Assembly: GCA_028281235.1 (NCBI GenBank)
Contig: JANQKG010000025.1
Coordinates: forward strand, 62,001-126,000
DNA: 64,000 nucleotides
DNA from: Afifellaceae bacterium
GTDB taxonomy: Bacteria > Pseudomonadota > Alphaproteobacteria > Rhizobiales > Afifellaceae
Reading direction: 5' to 3'
Position numbers and translations under genes: made by a program. Shown here piece after piece: positions 51,030-61,936 of the stretch; the first letter of the stretch is position 1, and the number at the start of each line of letters is the position of its first letter. The notes below the pieces were generated by a model. It had not been told where the DNA came from. It made no database searches and saw only the letters and a list, made by a program, of their open reading frames with translations.

Positions 51030-52964
51030 ATGAATCAGAATTTTCGGAACTTTGCGCTGTGGGCGGTCATTCTGCTTTTGCTGGTGGCGCTCTTCAACCT
51101 GTTCCAGAATCCGTCCGGTCAGTCGGGCGCGGCGGAAATCAGCTACTCGCAATTCCGGACCGACACGACGGAAGGACGCATCAAGAGCGTCGTCATTTCC
51201 GGGCAGGAAATCACGGGTCAGTATAGCGACGGCTCACGGTTTCAAACGGTGGCGCCGGAAAATGCCGATTACGTGACGTTGCTTGAAGAGCGTGGCGTGT
51301 CGATCAAGGCACGCCAGGACGACGAGAGCATGTCGTTCCTCTCCGTGCTGGTGTCGTGGTTCCCGATGTTCCTGTTGATCGCCGTGTGGATCTTCTTCAT
51401 GCGGCAGATGCAAGGCGCGGGCGGGCGCGCCATGGGCTTTGGCAAATCGAAGGCGAAGCTTCTCACCGAAGCGCATGGCCGCGTGACGTTTGAGGACGTG
51501 GCCGGCGTGGACGAGGCCAAGGAAGACCTCGAAGAGATTGTCGAGTTTCTCCGCGACCCGCAAAAATTCCAACGCCTCGGCGGGCGCATTCCGCGCGGCG
51601 TGCTTCTGGTCGGCCCTCCGGGCACCGGTAAGACGCTTCTTGCTCGCGCCATTGCCGGCGAGGCGAACGTGCCGTTCTTCACCATCTCCGGCTCCGACTT
51701 TGTTGAGATGTTCGTGGGCGTGGGTGCAAGCCGCGTGCGCGACATGTTCGAGCAGGCCAAGAAGAACGCGCCGTGCATCATCTTCATCGATGAGATCGAC
51801 GCAGTCGGCCGTCATCGCGGCGCCGGTCTCGGCGGTGGCAATGACGAGCGCGAGCAGACGCTCAATCAGCTCCTCGTGGAGATGGACGGCTTTGAGGCGA
51901 ATGAGGGCATCATCCTCATTGCCGCGACCAACCGACCTGACGTGCTTGACCCGGCGCTTCTGAGGCCGGGCCGTTTCGACCGGCAGATCGTGGTGCCCAA
52001 TCCCGATGTCATCGGGCGGGAGAAGATCCTCAAGGTGCATGTGCGCAAGGTGCCGCTGGCGCCGGGCGTCAATCTGAAGACGGTGGCGCGCGGCACGCCC
52101 GGCTTCTCAGGCGCCGATCTGATGAACCTCGTCAACGAGGCGGCCCTTCTTGCGGCGCGGCGCGGCAAGCGGCTCGTCACGATGCATGAGTTCGAAGACG
52201 CAAAGGACAAAGTGATGATGGGTGCGGAGCGGCGCACCCTGGTGATGACGGAGGATGAGAAGCGGCTGACGGCCTATCACGAAGGCGGCCACGCGATCGT
52301 GGCGCTCAACGTGCCGTCCACCGATCCGGTCCATAAGGCCACGATCATCCCGCGCGGACGGGCGCTCGGCATGGTGATGCAGCTTCCGGAGCGTGATCAG
52401 CTCTCCATGACGTTTGAGCAGATGACGTCGCGGCTGGCGATCCTCATGGGTGGGCGTGTTGCGGAGGAGCTCGTCTTCGGCAGCAAGAAGGTGACGTCCG
52501 GCGCCGCCTCCGACATCGAGCAGGCGACCAAGCTGGCGCGCGCCATGGTGACACGCTGGGGCTTCTCAGATGCGGTGGGCCGTGTGGCGCTGGGTGAGAA
52601 CCAGGAAGAGGTCTTCCTCGGCCATTCGGTGGCGCGCCAGCAGAACGTCTCCGAAGAGACGGCGCGCAAGATCGACGTGGAAGTCCGCCGCCTGGTCGAC
52701 GAGGGCTACGAGGAAGCCAAGCGCATCCTTACCGCTGAGAGCGACAATCTGGAGACCCTGGCGCAGGGCCTCTTGGAGTTCGAGACGCTCTCCGGCGAAG
52801 AGATCAAGGATCTCCTGGCAGGCAAGCGCCCCGTGCGTGAAGATCCCTCAAGCGACGACACGCCGTCGACGCCGCGCGGTTCCGCCGTGCCGTCAACGGG
52901 CGCGGTCAAGCCGCAATCCGACAAGGGCGGCGACACCGGGCTGGAGCCGCAGCCGCAATCGTGA
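51030..52964 (+). CDS. ftsH: ATP-dependent zinc metalloprotease FtsH
   Basis: The 644-residue membrane AAA+ protease has two N-terminal membrane helices (about 9-26 and 105-125), Walker [16 protein letters not shown] near residue 195, Walker [12 protein letters not shown], an SRH with [20 protein letters not shown], and the zinc site [11 protein letters not shown] near 418. It degrades membrane and regulatory proteins such as RpoH (encoded at 62906 here). The C-terminal tail is Ser/Pro-rich. Confidence 0.97.
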   Translation: MNQNFRNFALWAVILLLLVALFNLFQNPSGQSGAAEISYSQFRTDTTEGRIKSVVISGQEITGQYSDGSRFQTVAPENADYVTLLEERGVSIKARQDDESMSFLSVLVSWFPMFLLIAVWIFFMRQMQGAGGRAMGFGKSKAKLLTEAHGRVTFEDVAGVDEAKEDLEEIVEFLRDPQKFQRLGGRIPRGVLLVGPPGTGKTLLARAIAGEANVPFFTISGSDFVEMFVGVGASRVRDMFEQAKKNAPCIIFIDEIDAVGRHRGAGLGGGNDEREQTLNQLLVEMDGFEANEGIILIAATNRPDVLDPALLRPGRFDRQIVVPNPDVIGREKILKVHVRKVPLAPGVNLKTVARGTPGFSGADLMNLVNEAALLAARRGKRLVTMHEFEDAKDKVMMGAERRTLVMTEDEKRLTAYHEGGHAIVALNVPSTDPVHKATIIPRGRALGMVMQLPERDQLSMTFEQMTSRLAILMGGRVAEELVFGSKKVTSGAASDIEQATKLARAMVTRWGFSDAVGRVALGENQEEVFLGHSVARQQNVSEETARKIDVEVRRLVDEGYEEAKRILTAESDNLETLAQGLLEFETLSGEEIKDLLAGKRPVREDPSSDDTPSTPRGSAVPSTGAVKPQSDKGGDTGLEPQPQS

Positions 52965-53164
52965 TCGCAGGTCCTCAAGTCGCCGCGCTTTCGGGGGCCG
53001 GCTGAAACCATACGTCACAATTTTTGACGCCCGCGCGCGGGGTTGAGTCATTATGCTTTGCGGCCTGTCGCCGTGCGCTTGATTCGCCGGCATAGGAAGA
53101 CAGGCGTGGTGGCTTTCGGCGGCGGTTCGCATGAGGGGCCGAGGAGGGCGCCGAGGAGGGCAAT

Positions 53165-54505
53165 GTGACAAGGCGCTACTTTGGCACCGATGGCATTCGC
53201 GGGCGCGCGAACGCCTTTCCCATGACGCCCGATATCGCCATGCGGGTCGGCATGGCGGTCGGGCTTCACTATCGCAACAGCCACCGCCAGCGCGTTGTGA
53301 TCGGCAAGGACACGCGTCTTTCCGGCTACATGATCGAGAATGCGCTGGTCGCCGGCTTCACGTCGGTCGGCGTCGATGTGTTTCTGCTCGGGCCGTTGCC
53401 GACGCCGGCCGTCGCCATGCTTACGCGGTCGCTGCGCGCCGATTACGGCGTGATGATCTCCGCCTCGCACAATCCGTACGACGATAACGGCATCAAGCTT
53501 TTCGGTCCCGACGGCTTCAAGCTGTCCGACGCTGTTGAGGCGGACATCGAAGGGCTGATCGATTCCGATATGAGCAACAGGCTTGCGCGCTCCGATGCGC
53601 TGGGTCGTGCCAAGCGCATCGATGTGGCGATCGGCCGTTACGTGGAGGCAGCCAAGCGCACGCTGCCGCGCGAGATGAGCTTTGAAGGGCTGCGCGTGGT
53701 GATCGATTGCGCCAATGGCGCCGGCTATCGCGCCGCCCCCATGGCACTTGAGGAACTTGGCGCGGAGGTGATCGCGCTCGGCGTGGAACCGGACGGCTTC
53801 AACATCAACCGCGATGTCGGCTCAACGGCGCCGGCTGCGCTGGCGCAGAAGGTGCACGAGGTTCGCGCCGATCTCGGTATTGCGCTCGACGGCGACGCCG
53901 ACCGCGTGGTGCTGGTCGACGAGCGTGGCCGCGTCATCGACGGCGATCAGTTGATGGCGGTGGTGGCAAATTATTGGAGCGGCCAAGGACGTCTGGCGGG
54001 CGGTGGCGTCGTGGCGACGATTATGTCCAATCTCGGGCTGGAGCGCTATCTCGCCGAACGCGGGCTTGAGTTGGTGCGCACGCCGGTCGGCGACCGTTAT
54101 GTCAGCGAGCATATGCGGCAGCACGGCTACAATATCGGCGGCGAGCAATCAGGCCACATGATCCTGTCGGACTTCACCACGACGGGCGACGGGTTGATTG
54201 CAGCACTGCAGGTGCTTGCGGTTCTCCGCCGCGAGGAACGGCCGGCCAGCGAAGTCTGCCATTGCTTCGACCCGGTGCCGCAGGTATTGAAGAACTTCCG
54301 GTTCCGCGGCGGCATGCCGCTGGAGAACGATCAGGTCAAACGCGCCATCGCCGAAGCGGAAGTGAAGCTCAACGGCAGCGGCCGCCTGGTCATCCGCCCT
54401 TCCGGCACCGAGCCGGTGATCCGCGTGATGGGCGAAGGCGACAACGCCGATCTTCTGGAGACGGTGGTCAACGACATCGTCGAGGTGCTCGGCCGCGCGG
54501 CCTGA
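53165..54505 (+). CDS. glmM: Phosphoglucosamine mutase GlmM
   Basis: The 446-residue enzyme converts glucosamine-6-phosphate to glucosamine-1-phosphate for cell-wall precursors. [15 protein letters not shown] is the N-terminus, [17 protein letters not shown] holds the phosphoserine near residue 100, ALDGDADRV binds Mg, and [15 protein letters not shown] binds the sugar phosphate. It starts at GTG 53165 and follows ftsH by 200 bases, its usual partner. Confidence 0.96.
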   Translation: MTRRYFGTDGIRGRANAFPMTPDIAMRVGMAVGLHYRNSHRQRVVIGKDTRLSGYMIENALVAGFTSVGVDVFLLGPLPTPAVAMLTRSLRADYGVMISASHNPYDDNGIKLFGPDGFKLSDAVEADIEGLIDSDMSNRLARSDALGRAKRIDVAIGRYVEAAKRTLPREMSFEGLRVVIDCANGAGYRAAPMALEELGAEVIALGVEPDGFNINRDVGSTAPAALAQKVHEVRADLGIALDGDADRVVLVDERGRVIDGDQLMAVVANYWSGQGRLAGGGVVATIMSNLGLERYLAERGLELVRTPVGDRYVSEHMRQHGYNIGGEQSGHMILSDFTTTGDGLIAALQVLAVLRREERPASEVCHCFDPVPQVLKNFRFRGGMPLENDQVKRAIAEAEVKLNGSGRLVIRPSGTEPVIRVMGEGDNADLLETVVNDIVEVLGRAA

Positions 54506-54523
54506 TTCGCCCCAAGAGCCTGT

Positions 54524-54579
54524 TTGAAGAATCAACCTCGCGACGCGCGGCTGTAAGGCGCGCGGCAGACGTTCTTCAA
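54524..54579. other. Intergenic hairpin in the 357-base gap after glmM
   Basis: TTGAAGAA and TTCTTCAA bracket a GC-rich inner region (GCGCGG...GGCGCGCGG). It is the only structure seen between glmM and the outer-membrane protein gene. The rest of the gap (54580-54862) is unusually AT-rich for this window and probably carries the promoter of the next gene. No open reading frame is supported. Confidence 0.35.
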
Positions 54580-54862
54580 TCGGGCTTTCAGTCTTCTATG
54601 GTCGGGTGGTTAATCGTTCAGTAACGTCCGTTACTGATGTCTTAAGACCTTTGTGCGCAGTTGAAGCGGTGCGGTAAGCATGAGCCTTTCTGGACCGGTT
54701 TAGTTTCATAGTGTTGGTCAAGACTTTCGAGGGCGCTGTTAATCGTGCTTTTCGACTTCATTCACCATTAAACGCTCATTAAACATTCTTGTTTACCACG
54801 TTCTCCCGTGACGGCGGTCGTGCAACCGCATGTATCGCGCCGCTTATGTGAGAGGACGAAGA

Positions 54863-55648
54863 ATGTTCAGACTGAGCACAATCGCGCTCGCCGCCTGCGC
54901 GACGGCCCTGACTGCGGTGCCGGAGGCCGAGGCGGCAGACGTTCCTGAGGTTCCCCTGCTCGTGCTGAAGGGATGGTATCTGCGCGGCGACATTGGCTAT
55001 TCCAACCAGGAGGTGGATAGCCTTGATAACGCGCTGTTCGCAGGCGCTGCCGATCTTGATTTCCATACGCTGAACTTTGAATCGGGCAATACGTTCGGCG
55101 TCGGCGTCGGTTATCGCTTCAACAATTGGCTGCGCTTCGATCTGACCGGCGAGTATCGCGGCGAAACCGAGTTCCACGGATTCGACACTTGGACAGACGC
55201 TAACGGCGATCCGCGCTTCAACGATTACTCAGCTAAGAAATCCGAGTGGCTGGCGCTCGCCAATGCCTATCTCGACCTTGGCAGCTGGCACGGCCTGACA
55301 CCGTTTGTCGGTGGTGGCGTCGGTGTGGCGAATGTCCGGCTGCGCAGCTTCCGCGACTCGGGCATCGATTACGGCACGCCGGGCGATCCGTCTACCGGCT
55401 TCCCGACCATGGCCTATGCGGGCGACCACGACGAGTGGAACTTCGCCTGGGCACTCTATGGCGGTCTCGGCTTTGAGGTGACGGACGCCTTCACCGTTGA
55501 GCTGGCATACCGCTACCTCGACCTGGGCGACGGAGAGACCGACGACATCATCGCCTTCGACGGCACCAACGCCATCTACAATCCGATGATCTTCGAAGAC
55601 TTGACGTCGCACGACATCAAGCTCGGTGTGCGCTACACCTTCTGGTAA
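54863..55648 (+). CDS. Outer-membrane beta-barrel protein (Omp25/OprF-like porin family)
   Basis: The 261-residue protein starts at ATG 54863 after GAGAGGACGAAGA. The signal peptide ends AEA near residue 24. The mature chain has eight or so amphipathic strands: GWYLRGDIGYSNQEV, FGVGVGYRFNNWLRFDLTGE, TPFVGGGVGVANVRL, FEVTDAFTVELAYRYLDLGD, and a C-terminal RYTFW whose final aromatic residue is an assembly signal. This resembles the Omp25/Omp31 type of Rhizobiales. It is followed by a strong terminator. Confidence 0.9.
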   Translation: MFRLSTIALAACATALTAVPEAEAADVPEVPLLVLKGWYLRGDIGYSNQEVDSLDNALFAGAADLDFHTLNFESGNTFGVGVGYRFNNWLRFDLTGEYRGETEFHGFDTWTDANGDPRFNDYSAKKSEWLALANAYLDLGSWHGLTPFVGGGVGVANVRLRSFRDSGIDYGTPGDPSTGFPTMAYAGDHDEWNFAWALYGGLGFEVTDAFTVELAYRYLDLGDGETDDIIAFDGTNAIYNPMIFEDLTSHDIKLGVRYTFW

Positions 55649-55669
55649 GAGCACACATTGATGAGATCG

Positions 55670-55703
55670 GGGCGCGGCCGACAGCGGCCGCGCCCTTTTC
55701 TTT
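55670..55703 (+). terminator. Rho-independent terminator after the outer-membrane protein gene
   Basis: GGGCGCGGCC-GACAGC-GGCCGCGCCC is a perfect 10-bp stem, followed by TTTTCTTT. It separates the barrel gene from serC. Confidence 0.92.
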
Positions 55704-55741
55704 GGTGCTGCGCATGCGCTCCGCGGCATGCGTTGACTTCC

Positions 55742-55816
55742 TGATACGCCTCCTTTAGCCCCGCCGGTGGGACACCCCTCCCCAACGAGGGGCGCCTATC
55801 TGGAAGGGTAGATAAG
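55742..55816 (+). promoter_or_regulatory. serC leader RNA (serC motif)
   Basis: The 75-base leader of serC has hairpin CCCCTC-CCCAAC-GAGGGG (55775-55792) and a second stem TATCT-GGAAGGGT-AGATA (55797-55814) with the serC ribosome-binding site GGAAGGG exposed in its loop. A conserved structured RNA called the serC motif is known upstream of serC in alphaproteobacteria, and position and structure fit it. Its ligand or factor is not known to me. Confidence 0.65.
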
Positions 55817-56992
<1,176 letters not shown>

Positions 56993-57001
56993 GTATCCAT
57001 C

Positions 57002-58594
57002 ATGACAACGCATCGCGTGCTGATCTCCGACGCTCTGTCGGAGGCTGCAGTCAACGTCTTCCGCGACCGCGGCATCGACGTTGCGTTCGAGCCCAAGCTC
57101 GGCCCCGACAAGGAGAAGCTCGCCGCCACGATCGGCGATTTCGACGGCCTGGCCATCCGCTCCGCCACGAAGGTGACGCCGAAGGTCATCGACGCCGCTA
57201 ACGGCCGGCTGAAGGTCATCGGCCGCGCCGGGATCGGTGTCGATAATGTCGACGTGCCGGCCGCGACCGCCGCCGGCATCATCGTCATGAACACGCCGTT
57301 CGGCAATTCCATCACGACGGCGGAGCATGCGGTCGCGCTGATGCTTGCCGTCGCGCGACAGGTGCCCGCTGCCGACCGTTCCACGCAGGCCGGCAAGTGG
57401 GAGAAGAGCCGCTTCATGGGCGTGGAGATCACCGGCAAGACGCTCGGCGTGATCGGCTGCGGCAATATCGGGTCGATCGTCGCCGACCGCGCACAAGCCC
57501 TGCGTATGAAAGTGATCGCGTTCGATCCGTTCCTGTCGGAGGAGCGCGCCGTGCAGCTCGGTGTGGAGCGGGTCGAGCTGGATGTGCTCCTGCGCCGCGC
57601 TGATTTCATCACCCTCCACACGCCACTGACCGATAAGAGCCGCGGCATCATCGATGCGGCGGCGATCGCGAAAATGAAGGACGGTGTGCGTATCATCAAT
57701 TGCGCGCGGGGCGGACTCGTCGTGGAAGAGGACCTCGCCGCTGCTTTGAAGTCCGGCAAGGTGGCCGGCGCCGGGTTCGACGTGTTTTCTGAGGAGCCCG
57801 CCACCGACAATCCGCTCTTCGGCCTGGACAATGTGGTGTGCACGCCGCATCTCGGCGCCGCAACGACGGAAGCGCAGGAGAATGTCGCCCTGCAGGTCGC
57901 CGAACAGATTTCCGATTATCTGATCGACGGCGCGGTCGCCAACGCGCTGAACATGCCGTCCATAACGTCGGAAGAGGCGGGTCGGATGACGCCGTTTGTG
58001 CGCCTGGCGGAGCAGCTTGGCTCCTTCGCCGGCCAGCTCACCGAGACGCCGATCAAGGGCGTGCGGATTGAATATGCCGGCGATGTGGCGGGGATGAACA
58101 CCAATGCACTGACGGCGGCGCTGCTTGCCGGTTTGCTGAAGCCGATCCTGACGGAAGTGAATATGGTCAACGCGCCCTTGGTGGCACGCGATCGCGGTAT
58201 GTCGGTGGACGAGACCCGCCAGTCGCAGCGCGGCGTCTACGAGACCTATATCCGCCTCACGGTGGCGACGGAGCGGCAGGAGCGCTCGGTTGCCGGCACG
58301 GTGTTCTCCGACGGCAAGCCGCGTATCATCCAGATCAAGGGCATCAACATGGAGGCGGAAGTTTCGCCGCTGATGCTCTACATCACCAATCACGACCGGC
58401 CGGGCTTCATCGGTCATCTCGGCACGTTGCTTGGCGAAAATAAGATCAACATTGCGCGCATGCAGTTCGGTCGCGACACGGAGGGCGGCAATGCGATCGC
58501 TCTTGTCTCCGTGGACCAGCCCGTCCCGCCTGAGCTGATGACTGCGATCAACAAGCTGGAGCACGTGCAGCAGGTGAAGCCGCTGAATTTCTGA
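57002..58594 (+). CDS. serA: D-3-phosphoglycerate dehydrogenase SerA
   Basis: The 530-residue enzyme oxidises 3-phosphoglycerate, the first step of serine synthesis. GKTLGVIGCGNIGSIVADRA binds NAD, INCARGGLVVEEDLAAAL and CTPHLGAATTEAQENVALQV hold the catalytic Arg-Glu-His set, and the C-terminal part (about 325-530) has an allosteric substrate-binding domain and an ACT domain (LYITNHDRPGFIGHLGTLLG) that senses serine. It forms an operon with serC. Confidence 0.96.
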   Translation: MTTHRVLISDALSEAAVNVFRDRGIDVAFEPKLGPDKEKLAATIGDFDGLAIRSATKVTPKVIDAANGRLKVIGRAGIGVDNVDVPAATAAGIIVMNTPFGNSITTAEHAVALMLAVARQVPAADRSTQAGKWEKSRFMGVEITGKTLGVIGCGNIGSIVADRAQALRMKVIAFDPFLSEERAVQLGVERVELDVLLRRADFITLHTPLTDKSRGIIDAAAIAKMKDGVRIINCARGGLVVEEDLAAALKSGKVAGAGFDVFSEEPATDNPLFGLDNVVCTPHLGAATTEAQENVALQVAEQISDYLIDGAVANALNMPSITSEEAGRMTPFVRLAEQLGSFAGQLTETPIKGVRIEYAGDVAGMNTNALTAALLAGLLKPILTEVNMVNAPLVARDRGMSVDETRQSQRGVYETYIRLTVATERQERSVAGTVFSDGKPRIIQIKGINMEAEVSPLMLYITNHDRPGFIGHLGTLLGENKINIARMQFGRDTEGGNAIALVSVDQPVPPELMTAINKLEHVQQVKPLNF

Positions 58595-58678
58595 GGTGGG
58601 GGCCTGGCGAGGAGGCGCCCTTTTGATCGCAGCGGAACTCCGCTATTGAGGGCGCGCAACAGCGTACGGGCTAAGTCC

Positions 58679-58909
58679 ATGAAGCCGACATTCTACGTCT
58701 GGGCGAAATGGGATCCGGAAGCCGGGGTCTGGTACACGGCGGAAACCAGCATCCGCGGGCTGGCGACGGAGGCTGATACGCTTGAAGAGCTGCGTCAGCG
58801 CCTCATGCTGATCATTCCGGATTTTCTGGAGGACCAGATGCCGCCACGAGCCGTTCTTCACATCCTAGCCGAGCGGGACGACGAGTTCGTGGCCGAGGCG
58901 GCGGAATAA
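58679..58909 (+). CDS. hicB: HicB-like antitoxin (DUF1902)
   Basis: The 76-residue protein starts at ATG 58679. TFYVWAKWDPEAGVWYTAET and RGLATEADTLEELRQRLMLI are the partial RNase H-like fold of HicB/DUF1902 antitoxins. It lacks the extra DNA-binding domain of longer HicB, so autoregulation may need the complex. It precedes hicA by 75 bases and follows serA by 84. Confidence 0.88.
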   Translation: MKPTFYVWAKWDPEAGVWYTAETSIRGLATEADTLEELRQRLMLIIPDFLEDQMPPRAVLHILAERDDEFVAEAAE

Positions 58910-58984
58910 ATCTGTGAAGGAGACGGTTGACGCATCTGCATCTGCCTTAGGGTCGGTCACTCGATGTGATTCGGAGAAGGGGCT

Positions 58985-59179
58985 GTGGCCGACTACGCGC
59001 CAAAAGTCCGCAAACTGCTGAAACAGGCGGGATGGGAGTTCCACCGTCAGGGCAAGGGCGACCATGAGCGGTGGATTGACCCTGGCACCGGTGCCAAGGT
59101 CACAGTAGATGGCAAGATTCGCAGCCGGCATACGGCCAACGTAATCCTCAAAGAAGCCGGCATCGGAAAGAAATTCTAA
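58985..59179 (+). CDS. hicA: HicA mRNA interferase toxin
   Basis: The 64-residue toxin starts at GTG 58985 after [33 protein letters not shown] then HERW gives the double-stranded RNA-binding-like fold with the catalytic His27 in the GDH motif, and [14 protein letters not shown] the last helix. HicA cleaves mRNA. Its last codons contain the GGAAAG that serves as the purA ribosome-binding site, and its stop is one base before the purA ATG. Confidence 0.9.
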   Translation: MADYAPKVRKLLKQAGWEFHRQGKGDHERWIDPGTGAKVTVDGKIRSRHTANVILKEAGIGKKF

Positions 59180-59180
59180 G

Positions 59181-60476
59181 ATGGCGAATGTGGTGGTCGT
59201 CGGCTCGCAATGGGGCGACGAGGGCAAGGGCAAGATTGTCGATTGGCTGTCGGAGCGCGCCGATGTCGTGGTGCGCTTCCAGGGCGGCCATAATGCCGGC
59301 CATACGCTGGTGGTCGACGGCACGACCTTCAAGCTCAGCCTGCTGCCGTCAGGTGTTGTGCGGCCGGGCAAGCTGGCGGTGATCGGCAATGGCGTCGTCC
59401 TTGACCCGCATGCGTTGATTGCGGAGATCGATAAGCTGCAGGACCAGGGCCTCACCGTTACGCCGAAGCAACTGCGCATTGCGGAGAATGCGACGCTCAT
59501 CCTGTCGCTGCATCGTGAGCTTGATTTGTTGCGCGAGGGCTCGGCCGCCCCGGGCGCGCGTATCGGAACGACCGGGCGCGGCATCGGCCCGGCTTATGAA
59601 GACAAGGTCGGGCGGCGCGCCATTCGCGTCACCGATCTCGCCGATCTCTCCACGCTGCCGCAGAAGATCGATCGTGCGCTTGTCCATCACAATGCCATTC
59701 GGCGCGGATTGGGCGAGCCGGAGGTTGAGACTCAGACGATCTATGACGAGCTTGCTGCGATCGCCGAACGGCTGCTGCCCTACATGGACTGCGTGTGGGC
59801 GCTGCTTGGTGACAAACGCCGCGCTGGCGCGCGCATCCTGTTTGAGGGCGCGCAAGGTGCGCTCCTTGACATTGATCACGGGACCTACCCCTTCGTCACC
59901 TCATCGAACACGGTGGCCGGGCAGGCGGCGGCGGGATCGGGCCTCGGCCCGGACGCGGTGGGCTACGTCTTGGGTATCGTCAAGGCCTACACCACGCGGG
60001 TGGGGGAGGGGCCGTTTCCCACAGAGCAGGACAACGAGATTGGACAATTCCTCGGCGAGCGGGGACGCGAATTCGGCACGGTGACCGGACGGAAGCGGCG
60101 CTGTGGATGGTTTGACGCCGTGCTCGTCCGTCAAACAGTGAAGGTTTCCGGGATTGAGGGCGTTGCGCTGACAAAGCTGGACGTGCTTGATGGTCTCAGC
60201 GAGATCAAGGTGTGCGTCGGCTACGACCTCGATGGGGCCAAGCTTGACCGATTGCCGGCTAGCCAGGCGGCCCAGGCGCGGATTGGCGCATATTACGTCA
60301 CGCTGGAAGGCTGGAAGGAATCAACTGCCGGCGCGCGGTCCTGGGCCGATTTGCCGGCTCAAGCGGTGAAATACGTGCGGTATATTGAGGAATTGATCCA
60401 GGCGCCGGTGGCGCTGCTGTCGACCAGCCCGGAGCGCGACGATACTATCCTTGTCCGCGATCCATTTCAGGATTAA
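59181..60476 (+). CDS. purA: Adenylosuccinate synthetase PurA
   Basis: The 431-residue enzyme joins IMP and aspartate with GTP in AMP synthesis. [16 protein letters not shown] is the P-loop with catalytic Asp and Lys, [10 protein letters not shown] holds the catalytic His, [14 protein letters not shown] binds IMP, and [14 protein letters not shown] the aspartate loop. It normally follows serA in this order; here hicBA separates them. Confidence 0.97.
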   Translation: MANVVVVGSQWGDEGKGKIVDWLSERADVVVRFQGGHNAGHTLVVDGTTFKLSLLPSGVVRPGKLAVIGNGVVLDPHALIAEIDKLQDQGLTVTPKQLRIAENATLILSLHRELDLLREGSAAPGARIGTTGRGIGPAYEDKVGRRAIRVTDLADLSTLPQKIDRALVHHNAIRRGLGEPEVETQTIYDELAAIAERLLPYMDCVWALLGDKRRAGARILFEGAQGALLDIDHGTYPFVTSSNTVAGQAAAGSGLGPDAVGYVLGIVKAYTTRVGEGPFPTEQDNEIGQFLGERGREFGTVTGRKRRCGWFDAVLVRQTVKVSGIEGVALTKLDVLDGLSEIKVCVGYDLDGAKLDRLPASQAAQARIGAYYVTLEGWKESTAGARSWADLPAQAVKYVRYIEELIQAPVALLSTSPERDDTILVRDPFQD

Positions 60477-60515
60477 CCATTTTTCCGGGGCTCCTAGGTT
60501 AGTAGTGTAGTCACC

Positions 60516-61778
60516 ATGCCGGATTACGCGTCGATTCTCAGACGTTCCGTCTCCGCACTGCCGGATTCCACCCCCGAGATGCGCGAGGCGGTCTACCAGC
60601 GCGCGCGGGCAGCGCTCGCGCGTCAGCTGACGGCCGTCGAGCCGCCGCTCTCCAGCCGGGAGATCGAGGCGCAGCACCAAGAGCTTGAAGACGCTGTGGC
60701 GCGGCTGGAGGCGGAATTTGCGCCGCAGGAGCCGGCGCCGCAGAGCTTTCAGCCGCAGGAGGACGAGTTCGCCTTCACGGCGCCAGCTGCCACGCAAACG
60801 GCCCCGTCGCCGCCTCCGCCACCACCACCTCCTCCTCCGCCTCCGCGTGAGGATTTCGCCAGAGACGTCGTGGACGAGTACGACGACGAGGACGACGAAG
60901 ACGACTTCATTGACGAGGAGGATCGCGCCTCGCGCATGCCCGCCCTGATCGGGCTTCTCGTCATCGTCGTGGCGGTAATCGGGATCGGCGCCTTGGCCTA
61001 CTCGCAGCGCGACACCGTGATGGCGATCTTCGGCATGGGATCGGACGTGGAGGAGCCGACGCAGACCACGGCGTTGACGCCGGATCCGGTCACCGATGAT
61101 TCCGGCAAGAGCGACGACCGGCTGACCAATGGCGCCGGCACGGCGCCGGAGACGTCGGAGAACGTCATGGTCGTGCCGGAGCCGACAGACACGCAATTGC
61201 CTGAGACGACGACGGCGCTCTCCACCGACCAGGGCACGACCGGAGAAGCTGAGACCAGCCTCGTCGCGCAGCGGGCGATCTATTACTACCAGGGCGCTGA
61301 GGGTCAGGCTGGCGAGGCGAATGAGGGCACGGCGAGCTGGGCCAACATTACCAAGGACGGAAACCCGGCGATCCGCGCCACGCTGCAAATCCCCGATCGC
61401 GGCGTTGAGGCGACGGTCACCATCTACAAGAACTACGACACGGCGCTGCCGGCGAGCCATCTGGTTGAGATCCAGTTCAACGGCTCGCTTTCGGAGAGCC
61501 CGATCCAGCGTGTGCCGGCGCTTGTGATGAAGCAGACGGAGCAGGCGCGCGGGCAGCCGCTCGCCGGAGCCGCCGTGCCGGTGACCAGCGAACTGTTCTG
61601 GATAGCGCTGTCGGATGACGAGGAGCAGGTCAGCCGCAACATCCAGCTCCTGCGCGAGGGCTCCTGGTTCGACGTGCCGATCCTCTATGACGATCAGACG
61701 CGGGCGTTGCTCACCTTCGAAAAGGGCATACCGGGTGATCGGGTCTTTGAGACGGTGATGGCCACCTGGACACCGTAG
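60516..61778 (+). CDS. Hypothetical membrane protein with polyproline and acidic tracts
   Basis: The 420-residue protein starts at ATG 60516. An N-terminal helical region (1-70, YASILRRSVSALPDSTPEMR) is followed by Gln/Pro-rich sequence, a run of twelve prolines near 98-109, an acidic stretch (EYDDEDDEDDFIDEEDR), one membrane helix (about 142-164) and a periplasmic beta-rich domain (about 245-420). I do not recognise the family, though similar proteins follow purA in related genomes. The proline run would stall ribosomes without EF-P (encoded at 12464). Confidence 0.85.
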   Translation: MPDYASILRRSVSALPDSTPEMREAVYQRARAALARQLTAVEPPLSSREIEAQHQELEDAVARLEAEFAPQEPAPQSFQPQEDEFAFTAPAATQTAPSPPPPPPPPPPPPREDFARDVVDEYDDEDDEDDFIDEEDRASRMPALIGLLVIVVAVIGIGALAYSQRDTVMAIFGMGSDVEEPTQTTALTPDPVTDDSGKSDDRLTNGAGTAPETSENVMVVPEPTDTQLPETTTALSTDQGTTGEAETSLVAQRAIYYYQGAEGQAGEANEGTASWANITKDGNPAIRATLQIPDRGVEATVTIYKNYDTALPASHLVEIQFNGSLSESPIQRVPALVMKQTEQARGQPLAGAAVPVTSELFWIALSDDEEQVSRNIQLLREGSWFDVPILYDDQTRALLTFEKGIPGDRVFETVMATWTP

Positions 61779-61936
61779 GCTCGCGGCACCGTCGCTTTCC
61801 GTCCATCTGCAACGTTCTATTCAAAGGCGGTTTGCGCTTCTGCGATTGTGCTTTAGCCTCCTTTCGGGAGGGGCCGGTTCGTCCGTCATCCCGGTGATTG
61901 AGAATCCTGGGCGCTGAGCGCCCCACGGCGGGCGAC

